From contig NC_135558.1 of the NCBI RefSeq assembly GCF_964340395.1, forward strand, positions 10,672,001-10,736,000: a stretch of 64,000 nucleotides of DNA, in the 5' to 3' direction. The position numbers and the translations under genes are program-made. Under the pieces are notes generated by a model. That model ran no database searches and had not been told where the DNA came from. It saw only the letters and a program-made list of their open reading frames with translations. Position 1 is the stretch's first letter. Each line of letters starts with the position of its first letter. Below, piece after piece: positions 52,112-64,000 of the stretch. The stretch comes from Glandiceps talaboti (lineage: Eukaryota > Hemichordata > Enteropneusta > Spengelidae).

Positions 52112-53283
52112 CGTTGATTATTTGTGTTTGAATATGTAAATCCAGCGAGTGCGTTACAAACTAATTCGATACCGACGATAGTACCAACCAGACATCTTTC
52201 ATCAAAGAAATAATACTGACAATGGAACATACGTACCCTATTCTGGAGTCCAGGCGCACTGCCTATACTGTTCGACAAAAACCGTCTGAAATATCGATAA
52301 TTCTGCTTTTTTACTTCTATATTACTGGAACTTAATAATATCTACAATGTTCGTTTTCTTACAAGAATCTGATCATCTCTAAAAAATTTGAAAATTTGAC
52401 ATTACATATAACTACCAAAAGGACCACCCGAATCACAAGACGATAAAATGTCATCAAATCTCACTGTTACGAGCATATAGTGTTGCAAACGTCTTATATC
52501 ATTTTCAGACAAATTACGCGTGCTGAGGTCAATGGATTGAGACCACACGAGAAGTTGGGTCATGTTGTCATGAGTGTCGCAATGAAGTGATAAATTATGG
52601 TATATATATTACCAGTGCCTATATTTGATGCGAGTTTTATTTTTTAAAACTGTTTTCTGAATCTAATTAACTGTATTTTTATAAACATTTTCCTAATTAG
52701 GCAAAGGAAAATGATTGTTGTTCAAACGGATTGATTACGAACCATATTTATGATGGAATGAAGCTTATTAGAATTTGAATACATTTGGAATGTACATGCG
52801 CACTGGCAGACAATTCTATTTTGGTCAGATAGATTTTGGACAGACTTTGAAAAGCTGACTGTTTGACTCGTCATCAACTCGTAGTGACAAGGCACCTCAT
52901 GTCAGTCATATTTCCCTCGGGTGAATGAAGAAAATACTGGGGAATAACATATATAATTTGACAAAACAAATCAACAATCACTGGACAGATTTAGTGAAAC
53001 ATTTTTTAATTATTTTTATCCTCTGAAAAGTGACAAATTGCTAAAACATGGCATAAGAATATATTCAGCATACTTAGAAACACAACCAAATACCAAACAT
53101 TACACACACATATACTATTTTAGTTAACATAATTCTATGTCCACACCAGACTTGCCAGTAATGTGTTTTCTTAGTATGGGGTCAACTTGAACAAAAAATA
53201 TATCACCGAAACTGACATTGGATGGAAAAAAACAAAACAGAGACAATATATTTGCCTGAGTAAGAAAGTGAGGTTTTGTCTAG

Positions 53284-53632
53284 TTAAAGGGGCCGTATGG
53301 ATGAGAATTGGGTATCTATTTTAGATTTTTAATTTATAAAACAATTTGGCTTACCACTTGAAATATCGATGTGAAACAAGATATGTCAAGTCCTTGTTTG
53401 TAACTCAATACATTGCAAATGATTAATATATGTCTAAAATGTTTGTTATTGTTCGTACAATAACAAACATTTGACACATTTTTTTTTAGCATTTCTTAAT
53501 TTATTAAACTACAAACACAGACTTGACATATCTTCTTTGACATTGATTGATCAAATAGGAAGTCATGATGAAATTGTTTTATAAATTAAAATCCAAAATA
53601 AATACCAAACTCGCATCCATATGGCCACATCA
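53284..53632. mobile_element. Long-hairpin MITE, copy D
   Basis: TTAA at 53284 then AGGGGCCGTATGGATGAG. The right arm ends CGCATCCATATGGCCAC. Centre TTATTGTTCGTACAATAAC. It lies upstream of the PLPP6-like gene. Confidence 0.85.
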
Positions 53633-54489
53633 TATATGCAAATGATCTGTTATGGCTTTCAGACCATGTGACCTGACCTAACCAATGAAATGCTTGAAGA
53701 AAATGGTGTACTAGGTAAACATTTGCTTGCAAAGATTTGAATCATGTCCTGTATTTATGTATTCTCATCGAAAAATTTTAGTAAGAAAATAAAATTTTCA
53801 TCCAGAATATATTACAGAACAAATGGCAAGTGTCCCTTCTCAACCTAGGATTGATAGTTTGATATTATAAAACCAGTAAGAGTCCTTAGGAATCATATTG
53901 TTATTTTAGTTCCAATATGACTGAAACCGAAGTAGTTCTAACAAAGAATTAAACATTACAGGAAAATTCTGGTAAGGTTAAACTACATTTAGTAGAACAA
54001 GTGTACAACATTTACTTGTAAATATACAAAATACCAGTAGCTCAACAGAAGGCTATCAGTGCAAATGGGCAATAAAAATGGAATATTGACTAATCCGTGC
54101 ATTCCCTTGACAGCAAATCTGTGGACATTCTTGTTTCTAATAGTCTGTGTAAATGAAGTATTTGAAAGCAAATCTGAAACATGTGACAAGACAGTTATAG
54201 AGACAAAACTTCCATATTGTAAGATTTTCTTGCATGTAGAGTTGATAGTTCGACAGACTTTGTCGGACAGATATTGAACGAATCAAATACATGTATGGAT
54301 GAATTATGGCAGTATTCGACATAATGAAACAAAAACATGATAGCTCTGTCTAGAAAGTGAGGTTTTAATAAACCTTTTGGTATTCAAAAACAGCCTTTTT
54401 TAATGGAGGTTGTGTAAAAAAATAAACTGCATATCTGTAATATTAGGTGTGTATCACCTCACATTGTAGAATGTATTCAATTTTACGTT

Positions 54490-54650
54490 GTTTTGTCTGC
54501 AATTTCTGTTGTATTGTTGTCTCTTAATCTTAGGTTGTGTCTAGCTGTTAATGTTTTGTCTACAATTTCAGGTTGGTTTGTCTACAATTTCTGAAATTTC
54601 AGGTTGTTTTGTCTAGAAGTTCAGGTTGTTTTGTCTACAATTTCTGGCGT
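54490..54650 (+). repeat. Short tandem repeat around TTTTGTCTACAATTTC
   Basis: Five or so imperfect units of CAGGTTGTTTTGTCTACAAT over 160 bp. Nearby, GAATATCATTACCTTCAGAC is duplicated in tandem at 55553-55600. Confidence 0.7.
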
Positions 54651-55720
54651 ATCTTACAACTGCCATACTCACACCATTGTACGTGTACACTTATAAATTG
54701 AACGGTTTTGACAAAAATATGACCAAGTGTTGATACAATTGTTTACAGTACCTCTGAAAAATTATATTATCACCAACTTCTTGTGAACACAATGATTGAC
54801 AATTTTGACAAAATACACACAATTTATACAGCACACAATCAGAAACCCATTAATGGCATAAATACCATGTACCAGAATTATGCTTATGACATATATGCAT
54901 ACTAATGAGTCTCAGATTGTGCACTAAATTGACATTCACATAAAAATGCATGATAAACTGATATTCTCCAATGACAATTACAAGAATAATACTCAGGTGT
55001 TACTACCAAACCAGAAAGATTATAGAGTTACAATTGAGCAGCACAATCTGTTTTTGTACTTGTGTTCAATTCTGATTTTTTTGCGATATCAGGTAGGCAA
55101 TTTATTCCGTTTTAAAGTGGAATTTCCAGTGCACCCAATCACGTCATTTTATGATATGCAAATGTGGGGTCAGATGAGTATTTGGTCGATTTTACACATG
55201 CTTTAGACACTTTTTCTTCCATGTCTGGTCTTTGTCAGATAGCTTAAAAACTTACTGGCACTGATATCGAGCATACATGAAGGTTACATTTTATCTCAGT
55301 GTGAACACAAACAGTTTTGAGTTTGAATCTCCTGTTCACCCAACAGTGATGTTCATTTATGTTCATAGTGAGATAAATAAAATATATCATTTTATATGCT
55401 AGTGTGCAGTGTCTGTATTTTGTTATTTGTCCTTTGTTACAAAAATTGCCTAGAAATGCAATAAGCACATTATTATTAGTACAAGTAGTAGTATTAGGAC
55501 AAAAACTGTCATGTAAAAAACATTGTGCTGCCTACTTGAAACTCCATATATGAATATCATTACCTTCAGACTACGAATATCATTACCTTCAGACTTTCAG
55601 ATTATTTCAAGACAGTAGCACATTTTTGTGTAGAACTTAACATAAAACAACAAACACCACTGTGCTTACCAGAAAAGTAACAGTAACATTGCTTAAAGCC
55701 ACTTGATTGTACACATACAT

Positions 55721-56062
55721 TTAAAATGGCCATATGGATGAGGATTGGGTATTTATTTATTTTGGATTTTTAATTCATAAAACAATTTTATCATAGCTTC
55801 CTTCTTGCAAGTCTGTTTGTAACTCAAATACATTGCAAAAGACTCATAAATGTGTAAAATGTTTGTTTTTGTACGTACAATAACAAACATATTGAAACAT
55901 TTTTAGTTTTTTGCAGTGTATTGAGTTACAAACAAGAACTTGGCATATGTTGTTTCACACTGATTTTTCAAGTAGGATGCCACGATATAATTTATTTATG
56001 AATTAAAAATCCAAAATAAATAGTATTTATTTTCCCAATCCTCATCCATATGGCCACTTTAA
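55721..56062. mobile_element. Long-hairpin MITE, copy E, flanked by TTAA
   Basis: TTAA at 55721-55724 and 56059-56062 enclose a near-palindrome starting AATGGCCATATGGATGAGG and ending ATCCATATGGCCACT. Centre TTTTTGTACGTACAATAAC. Left arm has a deletion relative to the other copies. Confidence 0.87.
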
Positions 56063-57855
56063 GAAATTTACATCTTTTACACAAGTAGACCCAATATGGT
56101 GGGGATTTTATCAAAGTTTCATTTTCAAACAGAGAACTGATTTGGTCACATTATTTATGGGATAAGCAAGTTCTTATTCCTGCATAGAGATCGTGGGCAT
56201 ACAAGGATAGCAAGGATTTTTGTATAGAAAATAGTGTTCAGGACATTTTAGCAATACCCAGGAGTATCTATTACATAATTTAAACTAAAAGTTTCATTGT
56301 AGCACCTTTTTGAAATTTATTTTACACTATAACCTTGCTGTTTAGTTATTAAACCTAATTATCTGCAAGTTTTCAAGTAATTTTTATTGAGTTAATATAG
56401 TTAACGGATGTAATTTTCCTGTGTATTCTACAGTGCAACTCCTGAACTGACAGAAAAACAAGTGAATTCTTGCAACAAATGTTGAGATGTCATATGATGG
56501 GCATTTTCACAATTTCAAATCTGATCATATAAATTTCTTGTTCAAGTAGAAGTTTTCGGGAACTGATTGCATTTTTCCAGTACTTTATCTGAATGGATTG
56601 AAGAACTTTCAAAATTCATGAACTCCACTGGCAAAGACTTCTTGAATTTATTTGGATTTTTAAATGCGTGATAAGAGGATAAAATGTGTAGAAGTATATT
56701 TATTCTGTCCATTTTGTGGATGGAGGAATAACAACATTCATACACAAAAACATGATCAAACTATTTCTAACCCTGCTGGATAATACATGTAAAGTTTCAA
56801 AAAAAAACCCAAAAAAACAACATGTTCTTTTTTGGGCATTGGAAGTATACTACAGAAAGATGTGGATAACTTTGTCATATTACAGGATCAATTGATGAGA
56901 TCAGGCTGTAAGACTGGAAGCTGGAAGGAATGTTTAGGAAAGAGGATTTTTTGATCTCAACTTCATTTACATCCTGGAAGTGTAAACTGGGTACACCAAT
57001 GTCATCAAAAGTAGCATTATCTGGTGCTTTCTGTTTTTTATATTTCTTTTTAAAATTTGGATAGCAAACGATGTTATACACCTATGTCAAATCTGAACAT
57101 ATGTGCATTAAGTCCACAGAAATCATGCTAGCTGCAAATGTGATCAAATGTCTACCACAGTTATGGCTGAAATTAATTTGACGAAAAACTTCTTACATAC
57201 TGCGCCAGTTGGTCATTGGTATATTATACGCCACTGCATCTGAGAACTGCTGGAAGTACATAAATATAACATGGGAATTCAACACATATTCCTGACAAGT
57301 TGCGTTCACTAGATTTATATCCTGTGTGTTGTGTAACGCCTGATATTACCAAAAATTAAAATATGCACATGGAAATGTTTGAAAATTAAAAAAAAAAGGG
57401 AGCAATACTGACATGCAAATTTATATACGAATAACTCTACATAAAAACTATTATTACTTAGGTTTTCTGACAAAAATTCTTCATATTTTAAAAAGTTGCC
57501 CCCAAAAAGAAAACCACGAGATGTAATAATCTAGAATACAAAATGTATATTATGAACTGAGAGTTAATATTTAGTCTTGAAAAAAAAACCACATTAATAA
57601 AACTAAAAATCACCTTTTTTGTCAAATATCTCCATACAACAGTCGTAACATCAACTCTGGTACATTTACATAGAACCTGATGTAAAAGATCACAATTTTT
57701 AAATTCTATAATAATTCCTACACTAAATCATTTTTTGTATCAAATTATTTCAGTTGATGGAGTGAAACCAAGTTGTCCATTTGGACTAGCTTCTGAAATC
57801 ACTGACGTTTCCCTGGCAGTTTTAAAATGAAAATTTTGGTGAAAATTCACACATT

Positions 57856-58015
57856 TCACTTGGACAAATTCTTGACACCACACTCATCACAGCAGGGGTG
57901 GGCATGAATATATTTCTTCACTGAAGTATTTGTAGGTATCTTGCAGCATATTCCCTTGTACTGTGCTAGAGGGCGCCATTTAGTCATGTCAGAAATAGTG
58001 TTGTCTGACAAGGTC
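57856..58015 (-). CDS. Candidate alternative terminal exon (EHMT or separate gene)
   Basis: After a good acceptor (TTTGTTTTTGCAG) the minus strand is open for 52 codons to TGA, including TKWRPLAQYKGICC and a CCDECG pair near the end. Its phase fits the donor at 59629 of the EHMT SET exon, so it could be a rare alternative end replacing post-SET. The cysteines could bind zinc. No homologue is known to me. It might equally be chance within the 3' UTR. Confidence 0.3.
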
Positions 58016-58609
58016 CTGCAAAAACAAAGATAGTTGTAAACTGTTATGTGTGCACATCTGTGGCCAAGTAATGTGCATTAGCAGAATTACTTGTACCCTG
58101 TGAAATGCTCCTCTTGTTACATCAATTGTTGTAATTCAAAGTTTATTCAAGCATTCCCAATGATTTTTAAGTGTTACCAATCAACTTTTGAAATATTAGA
58201 GATAATATATGATCTTTTTATAAATAACAAGCTTACAATCATTTCAAATTTAAACTTCCAGTTTTCATGAACTTCTCCAAGTGTCTTAAAATTACTCCCT
58301 ATTGTCATTTTCCAGGAATATTTTGTAGTATATCTCTCCAACAGATCGCTATCTGGGTTGTCAAAATTACTCTTCAGGCACTGGGAATTTCAAACACTCC
58401 ATGATAATCATGTTGTAAATTTCATTTCCCATGATGCTGCAAGGAGTCATTACATTTTCCATGCACTTCCTAGAGTAGCTATGGAAATTTAAGGAAAACA
58501 TTTCAAGGAAGCATACATAAACTATGAGCATAAGCCAGACTATACCGAGCCCAAGTCTTCCTTTTTCTACTCACTCTATTTCAGATGAGTGTTATCGATG
58601 ACCTTCAGG

Positions 58610-58712
58610 TCAACTGTGAGCACTTTTCCTTGAATGTTTACAGGACGTTGACCCACACTGACAGGAGAAGTATTTTCCCTTTACACTCCAGAACTTATCT
58701 CCATAATCAAAT
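58610..58712 (-). CDS. ehmt: EHMT last exon: end of SET and post-SET
   Basis: [20 protein letters not shown] then [13 protein letters not shown] and TGA. Acceptor CTTTCCTAG. The glycine before FDYG is split with the previous exon. Confidence 0.92.
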
Positions 58713-61700
58713 CTAGGAAAGCAAAGAGAAAAGCACATTATATTTACGATCTTTGAAACTTGAACAACAGCACGCAGTTTTCTGTTGGAAATTCTTTCCT
58801 GATAAATTGTTCAATAAAAAAACTTGAATATTGGCACTCAATGATCTTTTGAATATTCAATAAAGTATTTGGACAGGATCGTTTTATTAATAGTAAGGAG
58901 TAGTTCAAATCTAGAAGAGTTCACTGGTTTTAAACCAACAGTTCCCCACTAAAATTGTGGTTAACAGTAACATGGTTTGGAAATCTGTTTAAAATCTACC
59001 TGATTTCACTCTCTGTTAACTTTTTTGCAATCCTAAGCAAATACATTGATTCTTATAATAGAATAGTACAATTTTGTGGAATATTTGAATCATTTTGGAA
59101 ATTTTGTAGTAATTTTGAATAATTACCTATTATGGACATGATCCTTCTATTTCAAGAGTAGAACTTAGTGGAATAATTTTTTTTGTTCTTTTTAAATACT
59201 GATTTTGAAGTATTGTTTTGTCCATATTACAACTGCTGACATCTGACTGTGGATGAACAGAACCTGGGAAAGTAAACAACTGAATTGGATTAACACTTGG
59301 CACAGCATGTTGGAAGTACAGAGACTTATATTACATTTCACCACTTGATAAGAAAAGTTGTATGTCCTCCGTAAATAATGGTTCACATTTAAGTTCCCCT
59401 GGCATTTCTTGTATACATAGAGACCATAAAACTGTTCTTATCAAACCACGAAATGTAATACAAGCCTCTGCTGTTCCAACCTGCTGTCCAAAGTGTTACC
59501 AATCCAATTCATTTGTTTACTTTCCCTGTTTGTAACAAATTCCATTTGTCCATGGTTTGATGTCGGCAGTTGTATCTATATATCTCAGCTGCTTATACAT
59601 CTCCTCTTGTATTACATCATCTACATACCCAAGCTGCTCATATGCTTTCACATCTCTTGCTGTAAAGAATGCAATCCTTGGAAACCTAAGATCTTGGTGG
59701 TCAACATAGAACCGCACTGGAACCAGATTAGCATCACATAAATGGTTGATGAACCGACTCACATTACCATAGCGACGGGCATCAAGACAGAATATATCAC
59801 CCTCCTAAAACAGAGAGAAAATTGGAGCAAAAAATTAGCCAAGAAAAAAGTAGTAATGTGAAGTCATGTATCTATGAATACGTTCAGTACATACAAATTA
59901 GTACTATGGAAATCTGATAGTATAACCAAAGTTATCTACCAACGGGTAACAGTCTCCTGGTCAGACGAATGTAGTGTGAATAGCATTTTATCTTGTCTGA
60001 TGTATAACATGCAAGCGACCCTATACATGAAGAAATGGATTTCAAGTAATGGATCGCAATAGGCCTTTCCAAAATTTGCCATGGTGGTGCTCTACTTCCT
60101 GTCTGTGTGTACCTTGGGGGTATACATGGTATAGGTTACTTGGTTAATCATAGAGCACTGCTGTTTTCTTCGATGTCTGAACAATACGAAAACATCCCTG
60201 ATTTACACTACATAATACCAAGGAACAAAGTTCTTCAGAAACGATACTATGAGATGATGATAACCCCAATTTGAGTGAGGGCGCTGTATTCTCAATTTCC
60301 TGTTTGCAGTCTGGAATGGCCTATTTTGTGAGTATTACTTTGCCTGGTCTAATGAATTACATACAATGTACAAGTTACGCTTCCTCTGGTCAAATGGATT
60401 ATGTGGGAGTAATACTTGACTTCTCCTGCGGGCATGGCTTATCAAATTGTCTGTATGCTTGTTTCAGCTGTGTCTGTCATGGTAATTATACATGACAGAT
60501 CAAAAGTAAAATGATAATAAATGTCACTGCAAGACTCAATGCAATATGATTAAAATTTGATGTAGTGTACCGGTATATGGTGCAATTTTTTGGGGTTGTT
60601 ACATTTACTGTCATTTGTTATTTTGAGAGTGCTCGTAACATACATCTGACGCAATACCAAAGGTTTTCCCGAACCCAATTTTGTACTGACGAGTAGCCTA
60701 CCGGAATCCGTCTTAATATACATTTGTATAACACTCAGAAACAATAACGATAACATTGTTGTCTGTGCTCGTGCACTTTTCGAACAGAGCGCTCTAAATT
60801 ACTGTACCCGTATGTTATGCGTATTATGCGTTTTCATTGGTTGAGTGAATTTACTCAGCGGTCTTGTGTGGCTCGGGAAAAGCCATTGTGTCAGATGTAT
60901 GTAACAAGCGCTCACAAAAGAACAAACGACAGTAAACGCAACAGCCAAAAATAAATCGCGCCATGTACACTACATCGGATTTTAAACAGATTGGACTCGA
61001 TGATAATGGAAATCACATTATTTCCTAATAAAGTACTCCTCATTCAATTTGATGTAAGACTTACCCTGTTTTCCAAATCAAATAAATAGGAATCATCAGA
61101 TCTTTGATCAGCCTCTTCATCGGAAATAATCTCACCTATATATCTGAAGAAAAATATTACAAATGTAATATCAAATCATTAATGATGGCAAATTACAAAA
61201 ATACCAATAACCTATCTAATAAAGTACAGAAGATATAACCTAAGATTTAAAGGGTATGATGTATACTTAGCTGCATACATATTAGGTAATGAGAACAAGA
61301 ATGGCATTTAACAAGGAATGCCATGCCAGGAAATAAAGGTATTTTCATAAATTTGGGGGTTCTGGAGAATCATTTCATGATGTGTCACATCACATAAATT
61401 TTGTGCAATAGCCAAGAAACACCAAACTGAAACTCTATTTCACCTTTATTTTTTTCACATTGGTCCATCATTGCCTCATGGGATTTAGCAGACATACATA
61501 TTTATAAGATACACACTGAATCAGTGAATATTCCTGACTCCTAAGTGTTTATTACCTTTAGATAAATAGTCATGAATATTCAGTGTGCAGCTAATAAATA
61601 TGTCTGCCAAGTCCCATGATGCAACTGTGGATAACAGTGCAGGAACTATAGAGGTGAAATAGAGTTTCAATTCGATGTTTCTTGGCAATAGCACAGAATT

Positions 61701-64000
61701 TCTATGATGTGAAATCATGAGATGACTACCCAGAACCCAAATTTATGAAAATACATATATTTTCTTGAAAATACATATATTTCCTGGAGCGGTGTTCCCC
61801 TTGAAAACAAGCTTTCTAATCATTTATTACAGAAGATATTCAATTTTCATCAGGTCTTGCTTCTGATTCTCATTTGGTATCTACAAATATTTTCTATTGG
61901 CAACTGAAAGTTGTATAATTTCAGAAACCAGCAAACATTTGATGAATGCATCAAAATGATACTTACTCACAAACAAAAGTACCCTGAGGAATATCTCTGA
62001 TTGTGCGTACACCCCATCCCATTCTTTCTGTCTTCACTAATTGTAGGTGACATCGACTGCCGTTCTGAACCACACGATTACGACACGTATTCCAACACCG
62101 ACATGCTCGGTTACATTCAAATAAAAGTGGTGGGTCCAATGTGTTGAAATCATCTGTTAACCTTCCTTCCTGAATAAAAAAATGGCGTAAAAACATGTAT
62201 AATTTTTAGATTTTATAATTAATTATTTTATCATTTTCTGCTTGGGATTAGATTTCGTCTTTCAAATACACCTTCGTAATCAAAATGTTTACTCATAGCA
62301 TTCACTAAACATTCATATGGAACATGTGCAGTACATCCAAGCTGATTGGTCAAGGCACACATTACATCATTTGATTGACATCTGTCATTCTGACACCCGC
62401 CTCCAAACAAAGTAAGTACTCACAGGAATTAATTTAGCACTCATAGGGTACAACTAGCTAGAAGCTGATTGGTAAAAGCTCGAAAGAACTAATTTGAAAT
62501 TTCCAATTTTGACATCATGACAGTTTTCCCCCATTAGCTGTTCAAGTGCTACAAACCCGACTTGGTGAGCCACCAAATCGGGTATAATAAACATTATCAA
62601 TTGTAAAATCCTGGCTTCATCTAGTAATGTTGCCGAGTGTTCTGCTATTTAGAAAGCTAAATATTCTGTTGCTCTGTTCAGGAAAAACAAAACTATGTCT
62701 TATGTATATACAAAAATTGTGGAAATTTTGTTGATATTTGTGACAAGATCAATCTACTGATACTAGTAAATACTGCCATGAGTAAAATCAACCCACCTTG
62801 TCATACCAACACTGTACACTACTAATTGCACATATACAGGCTCCTGTCAGACAATCGTCCTCACATTTACAGCCCTGTACATGTTGGATATTCATATCAA
62901 TATTCAGAGACTCTGTTTCACAGCAATGTGTTATGTACAGAAAGTCTGATGGTGGAAAACTATCATCCACACTATTGACCACTGGAATTGGTTGATTCTC
63001 CTTTCCTCGTGAAATGTCCCTGCAAATGAAAGAGGTACACACAGTTATGAGCTAAACCACGATAAATCATACTTTTAAATTTTAAAACCCCATAGTTAGG
63101 GGTGAGATCAATCGTACAATTCAGGATAAAAAAACTAAATTATTTTAGTTAGGTCTCAAAACCACCAACACCTTTCTAACTAAATTGACCAAAATTGAAA
63201 ATGTTTCAGACAGAATAATCAATTTTAAATCAGTATGCAGTAGTATGTAGTGCTGTGTAGTGAGGAATTAGTTCTTTGTTGACACACTATTTCAGTGCCA
63301 TCCATTTACTATGCAAAAATAAAATTCTTCCATTTCTCAATTTCACAATGTTTTTTGAAATATTTGTATTCAGGGGTACAAGACAGATCCAAAGTAAAAT
63401 TGTTTTTTGTAGGATGAGAACTAAAATGGCTCAACCCCCCCCCCCCCCCACACACACACACACACGCACACACAAATGTTGTTTTTTTATCCAACATTGA
63501 ACTATTAATCGCTCCCCTTAAATATTCACAATTTTCATGAGGAGGAAGAAACCGACCATGTGATGAAGACACATACGATGGGACAAACCATGAAATATTG
63601 AAAGTTTGAACTGAAAAGCCCAGTCCAACAAATGGTAAACACTTTTAAATCTGACAAGTGAAAATATGCATACTTCAGTAAAATATATAACTGCATTCAA
63701 TATCAAACTTGAAGAGCTAAGCACTCTCAATGACAGAGTTATCACGAGTACACATCTGTCTTGGAGAGCTCCCATCAATGAGGATCTTATACATGTAGGA
63801 ATTTGTACTTACACATGCACAGTGTAAAACTATTACCTGTGTATGATCTTTTCTGTACGTTTTTTCCGACTAGCAGCAGCTTCTTTCATTTTTTTGTTGA
63901 CTTGAAGAGCCATCCATACCCTAGAATTAGGCTGAGCACACTCTACTGGTGTTTCACCTTCATTATTTTTGACATCGATATCAGCACCCCTTGATAATAA
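58610..64000 (-). CDS. ehmt: EHMT1/2 (GLP/G9a) histone H3K9 methyltransferase, C-terminal half
   Basis: Minus-strand exons >64000-63837, 63019-62797, 62169-61967, 61143-61065, 59804-59629 and 58712-58610 join in phase. Order: the last ankyrin repeat ([20 protein letters not shown]), a basic linker, pre-SET with its zinc-cluster cysteines ([28 protein letters not shown]), SET ([50 protein letters not shown]), and post-[13 protein letters not shown], then TGA. The AdoMet-binding and catalytic NHxC and FDYG motifs are intact. EHMT proteins mono- and di-methylate H3K9 in euchromatin. The N-terminal part and most ankyrin repeats lie beyond 64000. Invertebrates usually have one EHMT, so 1 versus 2 is not assigned. 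Confidence 0.95.
59629..59804 (-). CDS. ehmt: EHMT exon: SET core
   Basis: [20 protein letters not shown], then [12 protein letters not shown] and [20 protein letters not shown]. Acceptor TGTTTTAG, donor GTATGT. Confidence 0.94.
60549..60988. mobile_element. MITE with long terminal inverted repeats in EHMT intron
   Basis: TTAAAATTTGATGTAGTGTAC at the left and GTACACTACATCGGATTTTAA at the right. Arms of about 120 bp mirror each other through TTTACTGTC-TTTGTT, AACATACATCTGAC and TTTTCCCGA. TTAA at both tips suggests the same kind of target duplication as the other hairpin family. Unpaired middle about 190 bp. Confidence 0.8.
61065..61143 (-). CDS. ehmt: EHMT exon: SET, YIGEIIS segment
   Basis: 79 nt, [20 protein letters not shown] then FDLENR. 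Acceptor ATTTTTCTTCAG, donor GTAAGT. Confidence 0.93.
61325..61805. mobile_element. Second MITE with long inverted arms in EHMT intron
   Basis: Left arm: CCAGGAAATAAAGGTATTTTC, TTTGGGGGTTCTGG, GAAACTCTATTTCACCT. Right arm is the mirror, ending TATTTCCTGGAGCGGTGTTC. The middle also pairs (ATATTTATAAGATACACACTG with CAGTGTGCAGCTAATAAATAT). A partial relative is at 10198-10480. Confidence 0.78.
61967..62169 (-). CDS. ehmt: EHMT exon: end of pre-SET and start of SET
   Basis: [20 protein letters not shown], the cysteine cluster, [18 protein letters not shown] and GTFVC. Acceptor TTTATTCAG, donor GTAAGT. Confidence 0.94.
62797..63019 (-). CDS. ehmt: EHMT exon: pre-SET
   Basis: [19 protein letters not shown] to SSVQCWYDK. 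Holds most pre-SET zinc-cluster cysteines. Acceptor CATTTGCAG, donor GTGGGT. Confidence 0.94.
63429..63473. repeat. Poly-C followed by (CA)n
   Basis: CAACCCCCCCCCCCCCC then CACACA repeat in an EHMT intron; the proline-rich open frame over it is an artefact. Confidence 0.93.
63837..64000 (-). CDS. ehmt: EHMT exon: last ankyrin repeat and linker (runs off window)
   Basis: [20 protein letters not shown], then [11 protein letters not shown] and a basic stretch ending IIHR. Donor GTAATA. Its upstream end is beyond the window. Confidence 0.92.

Larger units (their letters stand above)
52112..58609. other. Region between PLPP6-like 5' end and EHMT 3' end
   Basis: Includes the PLPP6-like 5' UTR and promoter (about 52.1-52.5 kb) and the EHMT 3' UTR (below 58610). 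It also holds two hairpin MITEs, a short tandem repeat, and a candidate terminal exon at 57856-58015. Minus-strand open frames at 56542-56745 and 56875-57081 match nothing I recognise and lack clear splice sites. Confidence 0.5.

Noticed and set aside
56542-57081. Minus-strand open frames as exons of an unknown gene
   Set aside because: No recognisable domain, weak or absent splice sites, and they lie where the EHMT 3' UTR or intergenic DNA is expected.

Overview
The window is AT-rich animal nuclear DNA. Genes are split by GT-AG introns, microsatellites and hairpin MITEs are abundant, and the proteins are close to vertebrate NEK6/7, TRAF2, PLPP6 and EHMT (G9a/GLP). This points to a non-insect invertebrate, probably marine (hemichordate, lancelet, mollusc or similar). 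The sequence alone does not fix the phylum.

Layout, left to right. (1) 36-8966, plus strand: a NEK6/7 kinase gene lacking only its first coding exon(s). Two of its exons carry tandem duplications that run across the 5' splice site; the larger is an eight-copy, in-frame 84-bp array. (2) 14333-17889, plus: a two-exon gene for a 191-residue lysine-rich protein with a signal peptide, which I do not recognise. (3) 17.9-24.9 kb: repeat-rich intergenic DNA with a 198-bp palindrome, microsatellites, a tandem array of about 118 bp, and two opposed arrays of a GCCAACTCGGCCCA motif. (4) 24945-33277, plus: a TRAF2-like adaptor gene with RING, TRAF zinc fingers, coiled coil and MATH domain. (5) 37019-52111, minus: a PLPP6-like PAP2 lipid phosphatase gene whose first coding exon is split by an LTR retroelement. 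(6) 58610 to beyond 64000, minus: the 3' half of an EHMT histone H3K9 methyltransferase gene, from the end of the ankyrin region to post-SET.

The most notable object is the retroelement at 39147-51572, 12,426 bp, minus strand. It has 714-bp LTRs that look identical by eye, a 4-bp CTAG target duplication, a primer-binding site and a polypurine tract. Its genes are gag; pol (protease, RT, RNase H, integrase with a chromodomain at the end); an extra 361-residue ORF; and an 850-residue envelope-like glycoprotein with a furin-type site and two membrane segments. Gag and Pol are linked by a textbook -1 frameshift heptamer. The extra ORF carries what looks like a SOCS box (Elongin BC box plus Cullin-5 LPLP box), which would make it a candidate E3-ligase adaptor of an endogenous retrovirus-like element. 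The insertion is young, interrupts a coding exon, and leaves an LTR-encoded ATG in frame with the catalytic part of the phosphatase.

Five copies of one long hairpin MITE (about 340-375 bp, TTAA flanks where intact) are scattered through the window, with several other palindromic elements. Apart from sitting on one chromosome, the host genes show no sign of a joint pathway.
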